In this document: positions 53,422 through 64,000 of the stretch, in pieces | Layout: every line of letters starts with the position of its first letter | How positions within the stretch are numbered: the first letter of the stretch is position 1 | DNA from: Bacteroidota bacterium | Lineage (GTDB): Bacteria > Bacteroidota > Bacteroidia > CAIKAF01 | Length of the DNA: 64,000 nucleotides | Assembly: GCA_016866335.1 (NCBI GenBank) | Contig: VGMT01000012.1 | Coordinates: 1-64,000, forward strand | Direction of reading: 5' to 3' | Notes under the pieces: generated by a model | Told to the model about the DNA's origin: nothing | Databases searched by the model: none | What the model saw: the letters and a program-made list of their open reading frames with translations, nothing else | Made by a program: the position numbers and the translations under genes

Positions 53422-53817
53422 GTGATCCGCCCCGAAGATTTGGAGGCCGAAGCAACCTTTAACTTTAGTCGAAGCTCTGGACCCGGTGGCCAACATGTAA
53501 ACAAAACGGAATCAAAAGTGCAGATGAAGTGGAACCCCATGGAATCTGCTCTGCTGACGCCTGCTGAGCGCGAACAGTTGCTAAACTCCTGGAAAGGAAA
53601 ATTGCTTTCCGACGGCACATTTTTGGTGGAATCCGAAAAAACCCGCTCCCAATGGCGCAATAAAAAAGATGCCATTGCCAAGCTCCTCCTTCTAATCCAA
53701 ACGGCTATTGCTCCGGTAATTCCTCGCAAACCAAGCCGAATCCCTAGGGCCGCAAAAGAAAAGCGAAGAAAAGAAAAGGAGCATCGATCCGAAATTAAAG
53801 CCGGCCGCAGGATGTAA
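53422..53817 (+). CDS. arfB: Peptidyl-tRNA hydrolase ArfB (ribosome rescue)
   Basis: A 131-residue release-factor-like hydrolase that frees stalled ribosomes. The catalytic GGQ is at residues 22-24 in SRSSGPGGQHVNKTESKVQ. A basic C-terminal tail (KEKRRKEKEHRSEIKAGRR) would enter the empty mRNA channel. It starts at GTG 53422, one base after the apaG stop. It forms the end of the sod-apaG-arfB cluster. Confidence 0.95.
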   Translation: MIRPEDLEAEATFNFSRSSGPGGQHVNKTESKVQMKWNPMESALLTPAEREQLLNSWKGKLLSDGTFLVESEKTRSQWRNKKDAIAKLLLLIQTAIAPVIPRKPSRIPRAAKEKRRKEKEHRSEIKAGRRM

Positions 53818-53853
53818 GCCCAAGCAAAATCCCTTTCCTTGTTTCATTTCTGG

Positions 53854-54000
53854 GCGGCAGCCGGGCTTTCACAGGTAGTCGGCCTTTGCCAGTCATTGGC
53901 CCAGCGGGCTTGCGGGGGCTCCCAAGGTCGCCTCCGCACCACGCGGGCCATTGCCTGCCAAACCGCCGAGCTACCTAGTTCAATCCCTGCCGCAGGCGGC
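53854..54000 (+). repeat. Hairpin element R6
   Basis: Outer GCGGCAG/CTGCCGC and AGGTAG/CTACCT pair. The core is GGCTCCCAAGGTCGCC, with private arms CTTTGCCAGTCATTGGCCC and GGGCCATTGCCTGCCAAACC. It lies between convergent arfB and atpG. Confidence 0.88.
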
Positions 54001-54104
54001 TTAATTAAGAAAAACGACAAAACGGCGAAATTGCCCCCTATCTTGTTGCCAACAAAAAACCATACCCTATGAAAACAAACCAAATGGGGTTTGCCAGCTA
54101 CGTT

Positions 54105-54977
54105 TTACCCGTTCAAGGCCTCTGCTCCCGCCACAATCTCCAAAATCTCATTGGTAATGGCCGCCTGACGAGCTTTGTTGTAACTCAACTTCAATGCCTT
54201 TAAAAGTTCGCCGGCATTGTCGGTGGCTTTGTGCATGGCTGTCATTCTAGCACCGTGTTCGGCAGCATGGCTATCTAAAACCACCTTAAAAAGCTGGGTT
54301 TTTAAGGTCAAGGGAATCATGTTTTCAATAATTTCAGCCTTGCCAGGTTCGTAAATGTACTCGGTCGAAACCTCTTGGGCCTGAACATCAGGGCTCAGAG
54401 GTAAAAACGTTTCTTCAATTACCTGCTGTGAGGCCGCTGTTAGAAAACGATTGTACAAAAAAACAATTTTATCTGTATTCCCCTGCCGGTATTCTGCCAT
54501 AAGGGATTCGGCTATTTTTACCGATTCGCTAAAGCTAAGGTGGTTGTACAATTCATCGTGGCTGGCCTGCAAGGTGTACCCGCTGCGAAGAACCCAAGCC
54601 GTAGCTTTTTTGCCTATGCAAACAAATTGAACCTTGCCCGTTTTGTGCAGTTCGGCAAGCTCACCATTCAACAAGGCGGTGGCCCGACGCAGCACCTGGG
54701 TATTGAAGGCTCCGCATAAACCCCGATTCGAGGTTACCAAAACCACCGTAACTGATTTCAATTCCCTTTCTACCAAATATGGGCTTTCGGCACCTTCCAA
54801 CGATTGGGCCACATTGCTCATAATGAACTGCAATTTTTCTGCATACGGGCGCATTTTCGTTACAGCATCTTGGGCCCGGCGTAATTTTGCTGCCGAAACC
54901 AACTTCATGGCGCTGGTAATTTGCCTTGTAGAGTTTACAGAGCTAATGCGGTTGCGGACTTCCTTTAAATTCGGCAT
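54105..54977 (-). CDS. atpG: ATP synthase gamma subunit
   Basis: A 290-residue central-stalk subunit that couples proton flow to catalysis in F1. The N-terminal helix MPNLKEVRNRISSVNSTRQITSAMKLV fits the family, as do LLVTSNRGLCGAFN-like VVLVTSNRGLCGAF and the C-terminal helix RMTAMHKATDNAGELLKAL. It is the last gene of the atpBEFH-x-AG operon; atpD and atpC do not follow and must lie elsewhere, as is common in Bacteroidota. Confidence 0.96.
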   Translation of the reverse strand: MPNLKEVRNRISSVNSTRQITSAMKLVSAAKLRRAQDAVTKMRPYAEKLQFIMSNVAQSLEGAESPYLVERELKSVTVVLVTSNRGLCGAFNTQVLRRATALLNGELAELHKTGKVQFVCIGKKATAWVLRSGYTLQASHDELYNHLSFSESVKIAESLMAEYRQGNTDKIVFLYNRFLTAASQQVIEETFLPLSPDVQAQEVSTEYIYEPGKAEIIENMIPLTLKTQLFKVVLDSHAAEHGARMTAMHKATDNAGELLKALKLSYNKARQAAITNEILEIVAGAEALNG

Positions 54978-54997
54978 AGTGGTTTTTGCGTATGGGC

Positions 54998-56575
54998 TTA
55001 AGCCATAGCGCTGCTAACTTCAGCGGCTACTTTTTCCAAAACAGCAGTTAATTCATCAGAAAATTCTCCCTTTCTTAGGCGTTCCAACACTTCGGCATGC
55101 GAGGCCTCAAGGGCGCTCAAATAGCGCTCTTGAAACTCTTTCACCTTCGAAATAGGCACAGAACGCAATAAGTTCTTAGTCCCAGCGTAAATAATGGCAA
55201 CTTGCTGCTCAACACGCATAGGTTGAAACTGTCCTTGTTTAAGAATTTCTACGTTGCGCGCACCTTTATCAAGAACCGATTTGGTTGAAGCATCCAAATC
55301 TGAACCGAATTTTGAGAAGGCTTCCAGCTCGCGGTATTGAGCTTGGTCAAGCTTCAAGGTGCCGGCCACCTTTTTCATGGATTTAATTTGAGCGCTACCG
55401 CCAACCCGCGACACGGAAATACCCACGTTGATAGCTGGGCGCACCCCTGAGTTAAACAAGTTTGATTCCAAGAAAATTTGTCCGTCGGTAATTGAAATTA
55501 CATTCGTAGGAATGTAGGCCGAAACGTCACCCGCCTGGGTTTCAATAATGGGCAAGGCCGTTAGGGAGCCTCCGCCTTTTACTACTCCTTTAAGCGATTC
55601 TGGCAAGTCGTTCATTCCCGAAGCAATGGCATCGTTTGCAATCACCTTTGCAGCGCGTTCCAAAAGACGGCTGTGCAAATAAAACACATCGCCAGGGTAG
55701 GCCTCACGGCCAGGAGGACGACGCAAAAGCAACGATACTTCGCGGTAGGCCACTGCTTGTTTTGACAAATCATCATACACAATCAAGGCCGGCCGACCTG
55801 TATCTCGGAAAAATTCTCCGATAGCGGCACCGGCAAACGGAGCGTAAAATTGCATAGGAGCAGGATCGGCAGCCGAAGCGGCTACGATTACCGTGTAAGG
55901 CATGGCCCCCTTTTCTTCAAAAACCTTGGCAATTCCAGCTACGGTCGATGATTTTTGACCAATAGCAACGTAAATGCAAAATACAGGCTCTCCCCGATCG
56001 TAAAATTCTTTTTGATTGATAATGGTATCAATGGCCACCGCCGTTTTCCCGGTTTGGCGGTCGCCAATAATCAATTCCCGCTGACCACGACCAATTGGAA
56101 TCATGGCATCTACTGCTTTAATGCCGGTTTGAAGGGGCTCGTTTACCGGCTGACGAAAGATAACCCCTGGGGCTTTGCGCTCCAATGGCATATCAAACCG
56201 CTCTCCTTCAATCGGTCCTTTGCCATCTAGAGGCGCACCCAAGGTGTTGATTACCCTGCCAAGCATGCCCTCTCCAACCTGAATCGAGGCGATTCTGCGT
56301 GTCCGCTTAGCGGTATCGCCCTCTTTTACCCCTTTGGATTCCCCCAACAATACGGCTCCAACATTGTCTTCTTCCAAATTTAATACGATGGCCTTCACGC
56401 CTCCCGCCAATTCAATGAGCTCTCCAGCTTCAACATTGCTAAGACCGTAAATGCGTGCAACACCGTCACCAACCTGGAGTACTGTTCCTACTTCTTCAAG
56501 TTCAGTGGCTTGATTTAGGCCAGCCAATTGTTGGCGCAATATCGCCGTTACTTCTGCAGGTTTAATCTCTGCCAT
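54998..56575 (-). CDS. atpA: ATP synthase alpha subunit
   Basis: A 525-residue non-catalytic nucleotide-binding subunit of F1. The P-loop GDRQTGKTA and the arginine-finger region ([17 protein letters not shown]) are present, with the N-terminal crown domain [19 protein letters not shown]. It lies 20 bp upstream of atpG and 7 bp downstream of the extra secreted-protein gene. Confidence 0.97.
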   Translation of the reverse strand: MAEIKPAEVTAILRQQLAGLNQATELEEVGTVLQVGDGVARIYGLSNVEAGELIELAGGVKAIVLNLEEDNVGAVLLGESKGVKEGDTAKRTRRIASIQVGEGMLGRVINTLGAPLDGKGPIEGERFDMPLERKAPGVIFRQPVNEPLQTGIKAVDAMIPIGRGQRELIIGDRQTGKTAVAIDTIINQKEFYDRGEPVFCIYVAIGQKSSTVAGIAKVFEEKGAMPYTVIVAASAADPAPMQFYAPFAGAAIGEFFRDTGRPALIVYDDLSKQAVAYREVSLLLRRPPGREAYPGDVFYLHSRLLERAAKVIANDAIASGMNDLPESLKGVVKGGGSLTALPIIETQAGDVSAYIPTNVISITDGQIFLESNLFNSGVRPAINVGISVSRVGGSAQIKSMKKVAGTLKLDQAQYRELEAFSKFGSDLDASTKSVLDKGARNVEILKQGQFQPMRVEQQVAIIYAGTKNLLRSVPISKVKEFQERYLSALEASHAEVLERLRKGEFSDELTAVLEKVAAEVSSAMA

Positions 56576-56582
56576 GGTTTAT

Positions 56583-57071
56583 TTATTTTATTATCACTTT
56601 TTTAATTCCGTATTTTCGAGCTACGCTGTCGCGCTGTGTCTTGTAAAGCATTCCACGGGTGGTATTAAACACCTCGGCCATGCCTTTGTCTAACCTACTG
56701 TCCCAAATTAAGTCATTGGCCACAATAACATCGTTTACGATGTGCCGTTTGCTGGGAACTTTCGGATACTCTATTTCGCAAATCTTTTTCAAACTGGGGA
56801 AACATACCACGTAGTATTCAACCCGCCCCGTAGGGTTTGACGGGGTATAAACCCCTGGGTCGCGAAACACGTGGTGGCGAATGGTCATCAGGGTGTCGTT
56901 GCCCTGAATGGGAAGAATGTCATAGCCGCCGTCTTGGTCATCAAGAATACGAAAAGACGTTATGCCGTCTAAGCTAACCTTGTCTTCGTTGATTTTGATT
57001 TTAATGCTTTGTGCGGACAGGGAGGCAGAGCCACAAACAAAAAGAAGAAGGGTGGAAAAAAGGATTTTCAT
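56583..57071 (-). CDS. Exported protein of unknown function inside the ATP synthase operon
   Basis: A 162-residue protein with a clear signal peptide (MKILFSTLLLFVCGSASLSA, cut near Gln). The mature part is beta-rich (GITSFRILDDQDGGYDILP; GRVEYYVVCFPSLKKICEIEY) and ends in a basic tail. No family was recognised. It sits between atpH and atpA, where no ATP-synthase gene normally lies, only 7 bp before atpA. The start at 57071 is preferred; the longer frame to 57176 has no upstream signal. A role in ATP synthase is unproven, and it may simply be a gene inserted in the operon. Confidence 0.75.
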   Translation of the reverse strand: MKILFSTLLLFVCGSASLSAQSIKIKINEDKVSLDGITSFRILDDQDGGYDILPIQGNDTLMTIRHHVFRDPGVYTPSNPTGRVEYYVVCFPSLKKICEIEYPKVPSKRHIVNDVIVANDLIWDSRLDKGMAEVFNTTRGMLYKTQRDSVARKYGIKKVIIK

Positions 57072-57176
57072 AGTAAAGGAATTTAAACAGCAATTCCGCC
57101 CAAAACTCTCCCGAAAATGAGAGGCGCTTATTTTGGTATGCGGGTTTTGTTTGTTCATGTTTCCTCTAAGGTACAA

Positions 57177-57749
57177 TTAATATTCGGCCACATATGGGTT
57201 GTCTTCAAACTCCCGCTTAAATGAATCCAGTTTGGTTTTAATGCTGGCATCCCATTGTTGGTCTTCAACACGAACCACAACCCCTCCAATCAATGTGGCA
57301 TCCACGCTCTCGTTCAATTGAATCTGATGCCGGCCTTTAAACAGCGACGATGCCTGAACCATTTCCTTGATTCGATTGCGCGAGGCATCGGTAAGGGGGG
57401 CCGAAGATTTAACCAATACCCGAACTACTCCCATTTGATCTCGGTAAAGCTCATCATAGGCCATAGCCACTTCACCAAGAATGTTGGTTCGGCGACCCTT
57501 AAGAAGTTTTTCAAAAAACTGAAAGGTCAATGGTTGAAACGCCTTTGAAAATGCGGCGCTAAAAAACGGGTGCTTTTTTCCAGGGGCAAGAACAGGATTG
57601 TTTAAAAATGCACGCACTTCGGCCTCGGCCACCCAAACTTGATGAAACCCAAGCAGGTCGGAATGCACCTTGTGGGCAATTTTTTGCTCATTAGCTAGAT
57701 CCAACAGGGCTCCGGCGTACCTCGACGCAACCATAGACAATCCGCTCAT
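57177..57749 (-). CDS. atpH: ATP synthase delta subunit
   Basis: A 190-residue peripheral-stalk subunit joining F1 to subunit b. It has the family start VASRYAGALLDLANEQ and the C-terminal DATLIGGVVVRVEDQQWDAS (usual GG...V..GD...DGS motif). It is positioned after atpF with a 4-bp gap. Confidence 0.93.
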   Translation of the reverse strand: MSGLSMVASRYAGALLDLANEQKIAHKVHSDLLGFHQVWVAEAEVRAFLNNPVLAPGKKHPFFSAAFSKAFQPLTFQFFEKLLKGRRTNILGEVAMAYDELYRDQMGVVRVLVKSSAPLTDASRNRIKEMVQASSLFKGRHQIQLNESVDATLIGGVVVRVEDQQWDASIKTKLDSFKREFEDNPYVAEY

Positions 57750-57753
57750 GTTC

Positions 57754-58248
57754 TTAGTTCAATGACATTTCGTTCAGAGCCTGCTCCACCACTTTGTCGT
57801 GTTGGCCACTATGCTCCAGCTTTTCTTTCAAAATGCGTTCGGCAATTTCAATTGAAAACTGAGCCACCTGATTTCTTAAATCAATAGCCACCCGGGCTTG
57901 TTCGTTTTTAATGGTTTCTCTGGCCTGAGCCAACAATTGAGCAGCCTGTTCTTTGGCTTGTTCTTTGGCTTCATTGATGATAGCATCTTTGGCTTCGCGT
58001 GCTTCTTTTAAAAGCTGATCGCGCTCCTTGCGCGCTTGCATTAGCAAGGCCTCATTGTCTGCCGTCAACTGAGCCAATTTCAGCTCAGCTTCTTTGGCCG
58101 ATTGAAGGGCTTTTTCAATTCCTGCTTCGCGCTCATGAAGAGCGTTCAAAATCGGCTTCCAAGCAAATTTGCGCAGCACAAAAAGCAGCACCAAAAATGA
58201 AATGGTCATCCAGACCAGCAAACCTATTGAAGGATTGAGTAAATCCAT
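57754..58248 (-). CDS. atpF: ATP synthase subunit b
   Basis: A 164-residue peripheral stalk. One N-terminal membrane helix (GLLVWMTISFLVLLFVLRKF) is followed by a long charged coiled coil (KEAELKLAQLTADNEALLMQ and onward, rich in Ala, Glu, Lys, Gln). Length and layout are typical. It lies between atpE and atpH. Confidence 0.95.
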   Translation of the reverse strand: MDLLNPSIGLLVWMTISFLVLLFVLRKFAWKPILNALHEREAGIEKALQSAKEAELKLAQLTADNEALLMQARKERDQLLKEAREAKDAIINEAKEQAKEQAAQLLAQARETIKNEQARVAIDLRNQVAQFSIEIAERILKEKLEHSGQHDKVVEQALNEMSLN

Positions 58249-58316
58249 GTTTATTTTTTTTCAATGAAGTTAAAAAAGACCTGCCGGCCAATCGCCAGCA
58301 GGTATCTTTTTAATTT

Positions 58317-59713
<1,397 letters not shown>

Positions 59714-59738
59714 TGGAACTACGTTAAATTTTCGAGGG

Positions 59739-59746
59739 CAAAGGTA
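59739..59746 (-). promoter_or_regulatory. -7 box of the atp operon
   Basis: TACCTTTG on the minus strand, 25 bp before the atpB ATG. No clear TTTG is seen at the expected distance. Confidence 0.35.
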
Positions 59747-59827
59747 GAAATTATCTGTAGCTCCACAGCCTTGTTGGTTAAAAAATTGGAGAAAAAGTTG
59801 AGGGCTGTTTTAGGCCTGTTGATGGTT

Positions 59828-59976
59828 GGGCGGGTTTCGGGCTTTCGTGGGTAGTCCGCGTTGGGCAGCTTCGGGCCCAGCGGCTTTACGGTGGCTCCCA
59901 AGGTCGCCTCCGCAGCTCGCGGGCCCGGTGCCGCCCCCCTTGCCGGCTACCCTACTCAATCCCGCCCGCAGCCTCG
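59828..59976 (+). repeat. Hairpin element R7
   Basis: It has outer GGGCGGG/CCCGCCC, core GGCTCCCAAGGTCGCC, and private arms GTTGGGCAGCTTCGGGCCC and GGGCCCGGTGCCGCCCCCC. It lies in the divergent gap between atpB and the SprB-repeat gene. The frames open here are repeat artefacts. Confidence 0.87.
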
Positions 59977-60099
59977 CATCAAAATGCCGGGGCGCGCCAA
60001 TGTGGGTCAATTTCTTACCCCCAAAGGGGCACCCCGCCCTATCCCTAAAATTTTTTTACCTTTAAAGTCCTTATATTGTATCTCCAACTCTATTTTAAT

Positions 60100-63000
60100 A
60101 TGAAAAACACCCTTATCCACATTAAAGCGGCGCTTCTTGCCAGCCTGTTCGGATTTTTATTAGCAGGCCCATCGCAGGCTCAATGTACGGGCGGAAGTGC
60201 CTACGGAACCCTAAGCCCAACTCAAAGTTGGCAGACGTTTTCTGGCGGTTGGGCCGGCGAATACCAAACATTTACCGCCATTGCCGGAGCCACCTATGAA
60301 TTTTCATACTGTGCCGCCGACGGAGGAAGTTCTTCCTACGACACCGAAATCACCCTTCAAAATGCAAACGGAACGCCTTTGGCCTACAACGATGACTTCT
60401 GTGGAGCCCAGTCTCGCTTAACCTGGACGGCCCCCTCGGCCGGAACCTATTGGGTTCACACGACTGAATATTTGTGTATGTTCAATTCCATTTCATCAAC
60501 CCTGGCCTACCGCATCTTATCGCAGCCCAACCCCAACAACGACGTTTACTTGTCGGCCAGTTATTATGCCAGCGAGTATTTGCAAATTCCGTTGCCTCAG
60601 GTTCAAGCCCAGGTATTTAGTGGACAGGTAACGAACGGAAGCACTTCAACAGCAAGTGGTTTTGGTTTAAAAGTTGATGTAATCAACGCAGGCAACAACA
60701 GCATTATTCAAACTTTTACCAGCGCCTTAAGCAACGCCCCAGGCGGAACCGTTCAGACTTACAACAATTTAGGCAGCTGGACACCCAGCGCCATAGGTCT
60801 TTATCGTATTCGCTATACCGCTTTGGCCAGCAGCCAAAACGGAAATGCGGCAAACGATACCGCTTCTTATTTATTAACCGTAACCGATACGGTGTATGGC
60901 CGCGACAACAACATCCCCCAAAGCACTTTAACCATTGGCAGCGTTACAGCCCCAGCACCAGGGGAACTTGGCGTGAATTATCAGTTGTTTGCAGCAGCCA
61001 ACCTTAAATCCATTGGAATTCGTGTTGACAACAGCACAGGGAACGCTACGGGATTCACCTTAAATGTTATCGTGCGTTCTGCCGCATTAAATGGAACTCC
61101 GGGGGCTGTTTTAGATACCACCGTTTCTTATACCGTACCCGCCAACCTAAATGGTTGGATCAATCTGCCCTTAAGGCATGGGGCTTTAAACCTTCCAACA
61201 GGAAAGGTGTTTGTTGGAATTTTAGAAGCCAACCAGCCTATTCCCGTTTCGGTTTTTGACAATATTTTCACCCTTAATTCCAATTGGGTGAACTCCCCCG
61301 GTTTAACCATAGGTTGGCAAACCATTGAATCGTTTCAATTTACCCGCACTTACGGGGCTCGCCTTAATGTTGGCCCTCCATGCCCCAACCTTAACCCCAA
61401 CATGACCGTTACTCAGCCTTCCTGCAATCAGCCATTGGGCAATGTAACAACGAATGTAAGCGGCGGCAATGGTCCATACACGTATGCATGGAGCAATGGC
61501 GCGTCCACCTCAGGATTAACAAACGTTCCTGCCGGAACCTACATTGTAACCATTACTCAGACCTCTACAGGTTGTTCCGTCATTGATACTGCCATTTTAA
61601 ATCCGCTTAACCTGCCGGTGGTCAATTTCCTTTTGCCAACGAATGCCTTGTGTTTCGGTCAAAACGGACAAATCACCGCCAACATCAGCGGCGGCACTCC
61701 GCCCTATACCTATTTGTGGTCCAACGGCAGCAACAACGACACCCTTTTCGCTACAGCAGGGGCCTACTCTTTAGGAATTACCGATGCCGCGGGTTGCCAG
61801 GCAAATTCACAATTGGCCACCATCGGCGGCCCCCAAGCGGCGTTAACGGCCACAGCAAACAGCAACAACCCCGCCTGCGGTCAAACCAACGGCAGCATTA
61901 ACCTAACCATTTCTGGCGGTACCGCTCCTTACTCTGTTTTATGGAACAACGGAAGCACTGGAACCTCCTTGGGCAATTTGCCCGCAGGTAGCTATGTGGC
62001 TACCATTACCGATGCCAACGGTTGCACCTCTTCAACTACGGTTACTTTGGTGAACCCCAACTCCCCAACCGCCACTACCCAAGCCATTGCTGCTCCAGCG
62101 TGCAATGGCGGCAACAACGGCAGCATTTCGTTGAATGTAAGCGGGGGTACGGCACCCTACTCTTATTCTTGGAGCAACGGCTCAACCACGGCAAGCCTAA
62201 GCGCCGCTTCAGGAACATACAGCGTTACCATTACCGACCAGGCCGGTTGCAGTACGGTTCTTTCCAACTTGGTTATTCCCGTTCAACCCGCCATTCAATC
62301 GAACATAAATGCGGTTAATGTGAATTGCAACGGCAACCCCGGTTCAGCTACGGTAACCGCCAGCGGTGGAGCCGGAGGCTTCACTTACTTGTGGTCCAAT
62401 GGGGCAACAACGGCCTCCATTAACAACCTGCAACCCGGTCAATATACGGTGGTTATCACCGACCAAAACGGTTGTACAAAATCCGATACAGCAACCATTC
62501 AACAGGCCGTTCCCGTTTCAATTACTCAGGTTAACGTCTCTCCGGCAGCTTGCGCCGGACAAAACGGCTCGGTTAGTTTGGTGATTAGCGGTGGTGTTTC
62601 TCCCTATACCTATTTATGGTCAAACGGAAGCACCAATGCTACCCTTACAGCCCCTGCAGGTTCAGGTTATTCCGTGGTGGTAACCGACGCTACTGGCTGC
62701 ACAGGTCAAGCAGGAAATATCACCATTACTGCTCCTGCTGCCATTACCACGACCTTTAGCGTTCAAGACGCCAACTGTGGAGCCAGCGATGGAAGCATTA
62801 CCGTAAACGGCTTAGGCGGCACCGGAAACTTAACGTATACCTGGGCCAACGGTACCATTGGAGCTACCAACTCCAATCTAAGCGCCGGATTCTATATGGT
62901 TACGGTTACCGACCAAAACGGTTGTTCTGTGGTTGATACCGGCATTGTTGGCAACATTGGTGCCCCTACAGGTACTGCAAGCGTTGCCAATGCAAATTGT

Positions 63001-63654
63001 AACGGCGACAATGGAACCATTACGCCCACAATTACCGGCGGCCAAAGCCCTTATTCCTTTGCCTGGTCAAACGGAAGCACAGGCCCCTCGCTTTCGGCTC
63101 CCGCTGGAACATACACGTTGGTCCTTACAGATGCCAATGGTTGTGTTTTGAACCTTGGACCTTACAGCATTACCGAACCGGCTCCTCTTAGCATTTCAGT
63201 AAGCACTACCGATGCCACCGGTCCAAATACTCCCGATGGCAGCGCTACGGCTACCGTTTCGGGCGGAACAGCCCCCTACTCCTACGCATGGTCGGGTGGA
63301 AGCAACACCAATTTGTTGCCCGGAAACTATACAGTAATTGCAACCGATGCCAATGGCTGCAAAGACACCGCTTCTTTCACCATTGGGTCAACCATGTCAA
63401 TGCAACCCGAAGCAGCAGGCTTTGGTCTTTATCCTAACCCTGCAAGCACTCAGGTTCAGGTTGACTTAAGCAGCCTAAGCGGTATTTGTCAACTGCGCAT
63501 TTTGGATTCCCGGGGCCGTACATTGACTTCGTTCAAGGTTGAAGGCGGCCAACGTCATGCGGTAGAAGTAGTAGGTCTTTCGGCTGGAGTGTACCTGGTG
63601 GAAATACAAAATGGAGAGAACAGCTACCGTCAGCGCTTGATTTTGCGTCCATGA
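60100..63654 (+). CDS. SprB-repeat T9SS-exported protein
   Basis: A 1184-residue exported protein. The start at 60100 (MKNTLIHIKAALLASLFG) is a signal peptide; the earlier TTG at 60076 adds nothing plausible. Residues ~35-130 look like a PPC-like domain (YEFSYCAADGGSSSYDTEIT). Residues ~430-1090 contain about nine or ten SprB-like repeats of ~70-80 residues (pattern NGSI.L.ISGGTAPY, then W.NGST...L..L.AG.Y.VTITDANGC). A type A T9SS sorting domain ends it (YPNPASTQVQVDLSSLSG to RLILRP). It is a likely long surface adhesin, possibly linked to motility or attachment as SprB-type repeats are in gliding relatives. Confidence 0.88.
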   Translation: MKNTLIHIKAALLASLFGFLLAGPSQAQCTGGSAYGTLSPTQSWQTFSGGWAGEYQTFTAIAGATYEFSYCAADGGSSSYDTEITLQNANGTPLAYNDDFCGAQSRLTWTAPSAGTYWVHTTEYLCMFNSISSTLAYRILSQPNPNNDVYLSASYYASEYLQIPLPQVQAQVFSGQVTNGSTSTASGFGLKVDVINAGNNSIIQTFTSALSNAPGGTVQTYNNLGSWTPSAIGLYRIRYTALASSQNGNAANDTASYLLTVTDTVYGRDNNIPQSTLTIGSVTAPAPGELGVNYQLFAAANLKSIGIRVDNSTGNATGFTLNVIVRSAALNGTPGAVLDTTVSYTVPANLNGWINLPLRHGALNLPTGKVFVGILEANQPIPVSVFDNIFTLNSNWVNSPGLTIGWQTIESFQFTRTYGARLNVGPPCPNLNPNMTVTQPSCNQPLGNVTTNVSGGNGPYTYAWSNGASTSGLTNVPAGTYIVTITQTSTGCSVIDTAILNPLNLPVVNFLLPTNALCFGQNGQITANISGGTPPYTYLWSNGSNNDTLFATAGAYSLGITDAAGCQANSQLATIGGPQAALTATANSNNPACGQTNGSINLTISGGTAPYSVLWNNGSTGTSLGNLPAGSYVATITDANGCTSSTTVTLVNPNSPTATTQAIAAPACNGGNNGSISLNVSGGTAPYSYSWSNGSTTASLSAASGTYSVTITDQAGCSTVLSNLVIPVQPAIQSNINAVNVNCNGNPGSATVTASGGAGGFTYLWSNGATTASINNLQPGQYTVVITDQNGCTKSDTATIQQAVPVSITQVNVSPAACAGQNGSVSLVISGGVSPYTYLWSNGSTNATLTAPAGSGYSVVVTDATGCTGQAGNITITAPAAITTTFSVQDANCGASDGSITVNGLGGTGNLTYTWANGTIGATNSNLSAGFYMVTVTDQNGCSVVDTGIVGNIGAPTGTASVANANCNGDNGTITPTITGGQSPYSFAWSNGSTGPSLSAPAGTYTLVLTDANGCVLNLGPYSITEPAPLSISVSTTDATGPNTPDGSATATVSGGTAPYSYAWSGGSNTNLLPGNYTVIATDANGCKDTASFTIGSTMSMQPEAAGFGLYPNPASTQVQVDLSSLSGICQLRILDSRGRTLTSFKVEGGQRHAVEVVGLSAGVYLVEIQNGENSYRQRLILRP

Positions 63655-63680
63655 TGCCGAGCGCGTTTGAATAGATTTGA

Positions 63681-63712
63681 AAGCCGGGTTTAAAACACTC
63701 GGCTTTTTTTTG
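63681..63712 (+). terminator. Rho-independent terminator after the SprB-repeat gene
   Basis: GCCGGGT and ACTCGGC pair (one G-T), flanked by AA and TT and followed by eight T. Confidence 0.75.
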
Positions 63713-63762
63713 CCCCGAAATAGGCTTTAAAACAAAAAGAGTCAATCGAGGACTCGGGGTGG

Positions 63763-63909
63763 TCTGCGGTAGGGATTGAACCGGGTAGCGCGCAAAGCAG
63801 CTGGCCATGGGCCCGCGTGGGGCGGAGGCGACTTCAGGAGCCCCCGCAACCCCGCTGGGCCCACAGGCAGCTGCTGCGTACTACCGGTAAAAGCCCGCAA
63901 CCGCCACCC
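63763..63909 (-). repeat. Hairpin element R8
   Basis: Minus-strand copy. GCGGT/ACCGC and GGTAG/CTACC pair, the core is GGAGGCGACTTCAGGAGCC, and the private arms GCAGCTGGCCATGGGCCC and GGGCCCACAGGCAGCTGC pair with each other. Confidence 0.88.
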
Positions 63910-63951
63910 AAAACATCAAACAAAAAAGCTGGGCTCTTTTGGAAAGGAAGA

Positions 63952-63981
63952 TTTGGTATAACAAAAAAAATGGTACATTTG
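63952..63981 (+). promoter_or_regulatory. Promoter at the right edge
   Basis: TTTG (63952-63955), 18 bp, TACATTTG (63974-63981). The window ends 19 bp later in GGGAGC, which could be the start of a tRNA; this cannot be confirmed. Confidence 0.55.
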
Positions 63982-64000
63982 CAACCCGGTTAATGGGAGC

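Noticed and set aside
53839-54083. Open frames on both strands across element R6 (and likewise across R3, R4 and R7)
   Set aside because: They lie inside the GC-rich hairpin repeat, encode proline/arginine-rich strings that differ between copies, and have no conserved frame.

Overview
This 64 kb window is chromosomal DNA of a Bacteroidota bacterium, most likely a Flavobacteriales-like lineage. The lineage is inferred from gene content, not from rRNA. Supporting signs are five secreted proteins with type IX secretion C-terminal domains (four type A, one gliding/type B), a Porin_10-type porin, a DUF5686/CarboxypepD_reg outer-membrane protein, a single-chain glycine decarboxylase, a NagZ/beta-lactamase fusion, NifU-type maturation, and promoters of the Bacteroidota form TTTG-N19-TAnnTTTG (clearest at the tRNA-Gly gene).

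Layout: 0.1-3.1 kb holds a porin and a frameshifted TauE/SafE permease. 3.1-7.8 kb is an AT-rich accessory island. It carries a class II Fic gene with an operator array, an IS1182-like transposase remnant, a Bro-N-Fic fusion, higBA and a damaged hicAB. Three attC-like palindromes separate these genes, so the island resembles an integron cassette cluster without an integrase (CALIN). 8-16.5 kb holds a DoxX/MauE-like protein, an ABC permease, a ubiA-maf operon, a secreted subtilase and a DUF5686 protein. 16.5-17.4 kb is an 86/87-bp tandem repeat array. 17.4-29 kb holds secreted proteins, trhO, a deoxynucleoside kinase with folK, a TrmH-type methyltransferase, mutS, tRNA-Gly and kynureninase. 29-36 kb holds gcvP and a cry-DASH/DUF429/FeS-photolyase operon. 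36-42 kb holds DUF4197 and T9SS proteins plus repeat copies. 42-48.6 kb holds nfu, an Omp85 gene broken by a stop codon, ung, a tiny lipoprotein gene, tadA and nagZ. 48.6-54 kb holds T9SS and Omp28-like proteins, a fatty-acid desaturase and a sod-apaG-arfB cluster. 54-59.7 kb holds the atpBEFHAG operon with an extra secreted-protein gene inside it. 60-63.7 kb holds a SprB-repeat adhesin-like protein.

The most striking feature without an obvious name is a family of eight ~145-bp intergenic elements, four on each strand (R1-R8). They share terminal and apical sequences. Each copy also has a different pair of internal arms that are complementary to each other, so base-pairing is conserved while sequence is not. 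This points to selection on a folded form (RNA or single-stranded DNA) and to mobility: R1 forms the 3' end of the fic gene.

Lesions: three genes look interrupted (TauE by a frameshift at an A7 run, HicA by a frameshift, Omp85 by one in-frame TAA). A second, degraded copy of the porin 3' end lies about 41 kb away. All similarity calls were made by eye from protein motifs; no database search was possible.
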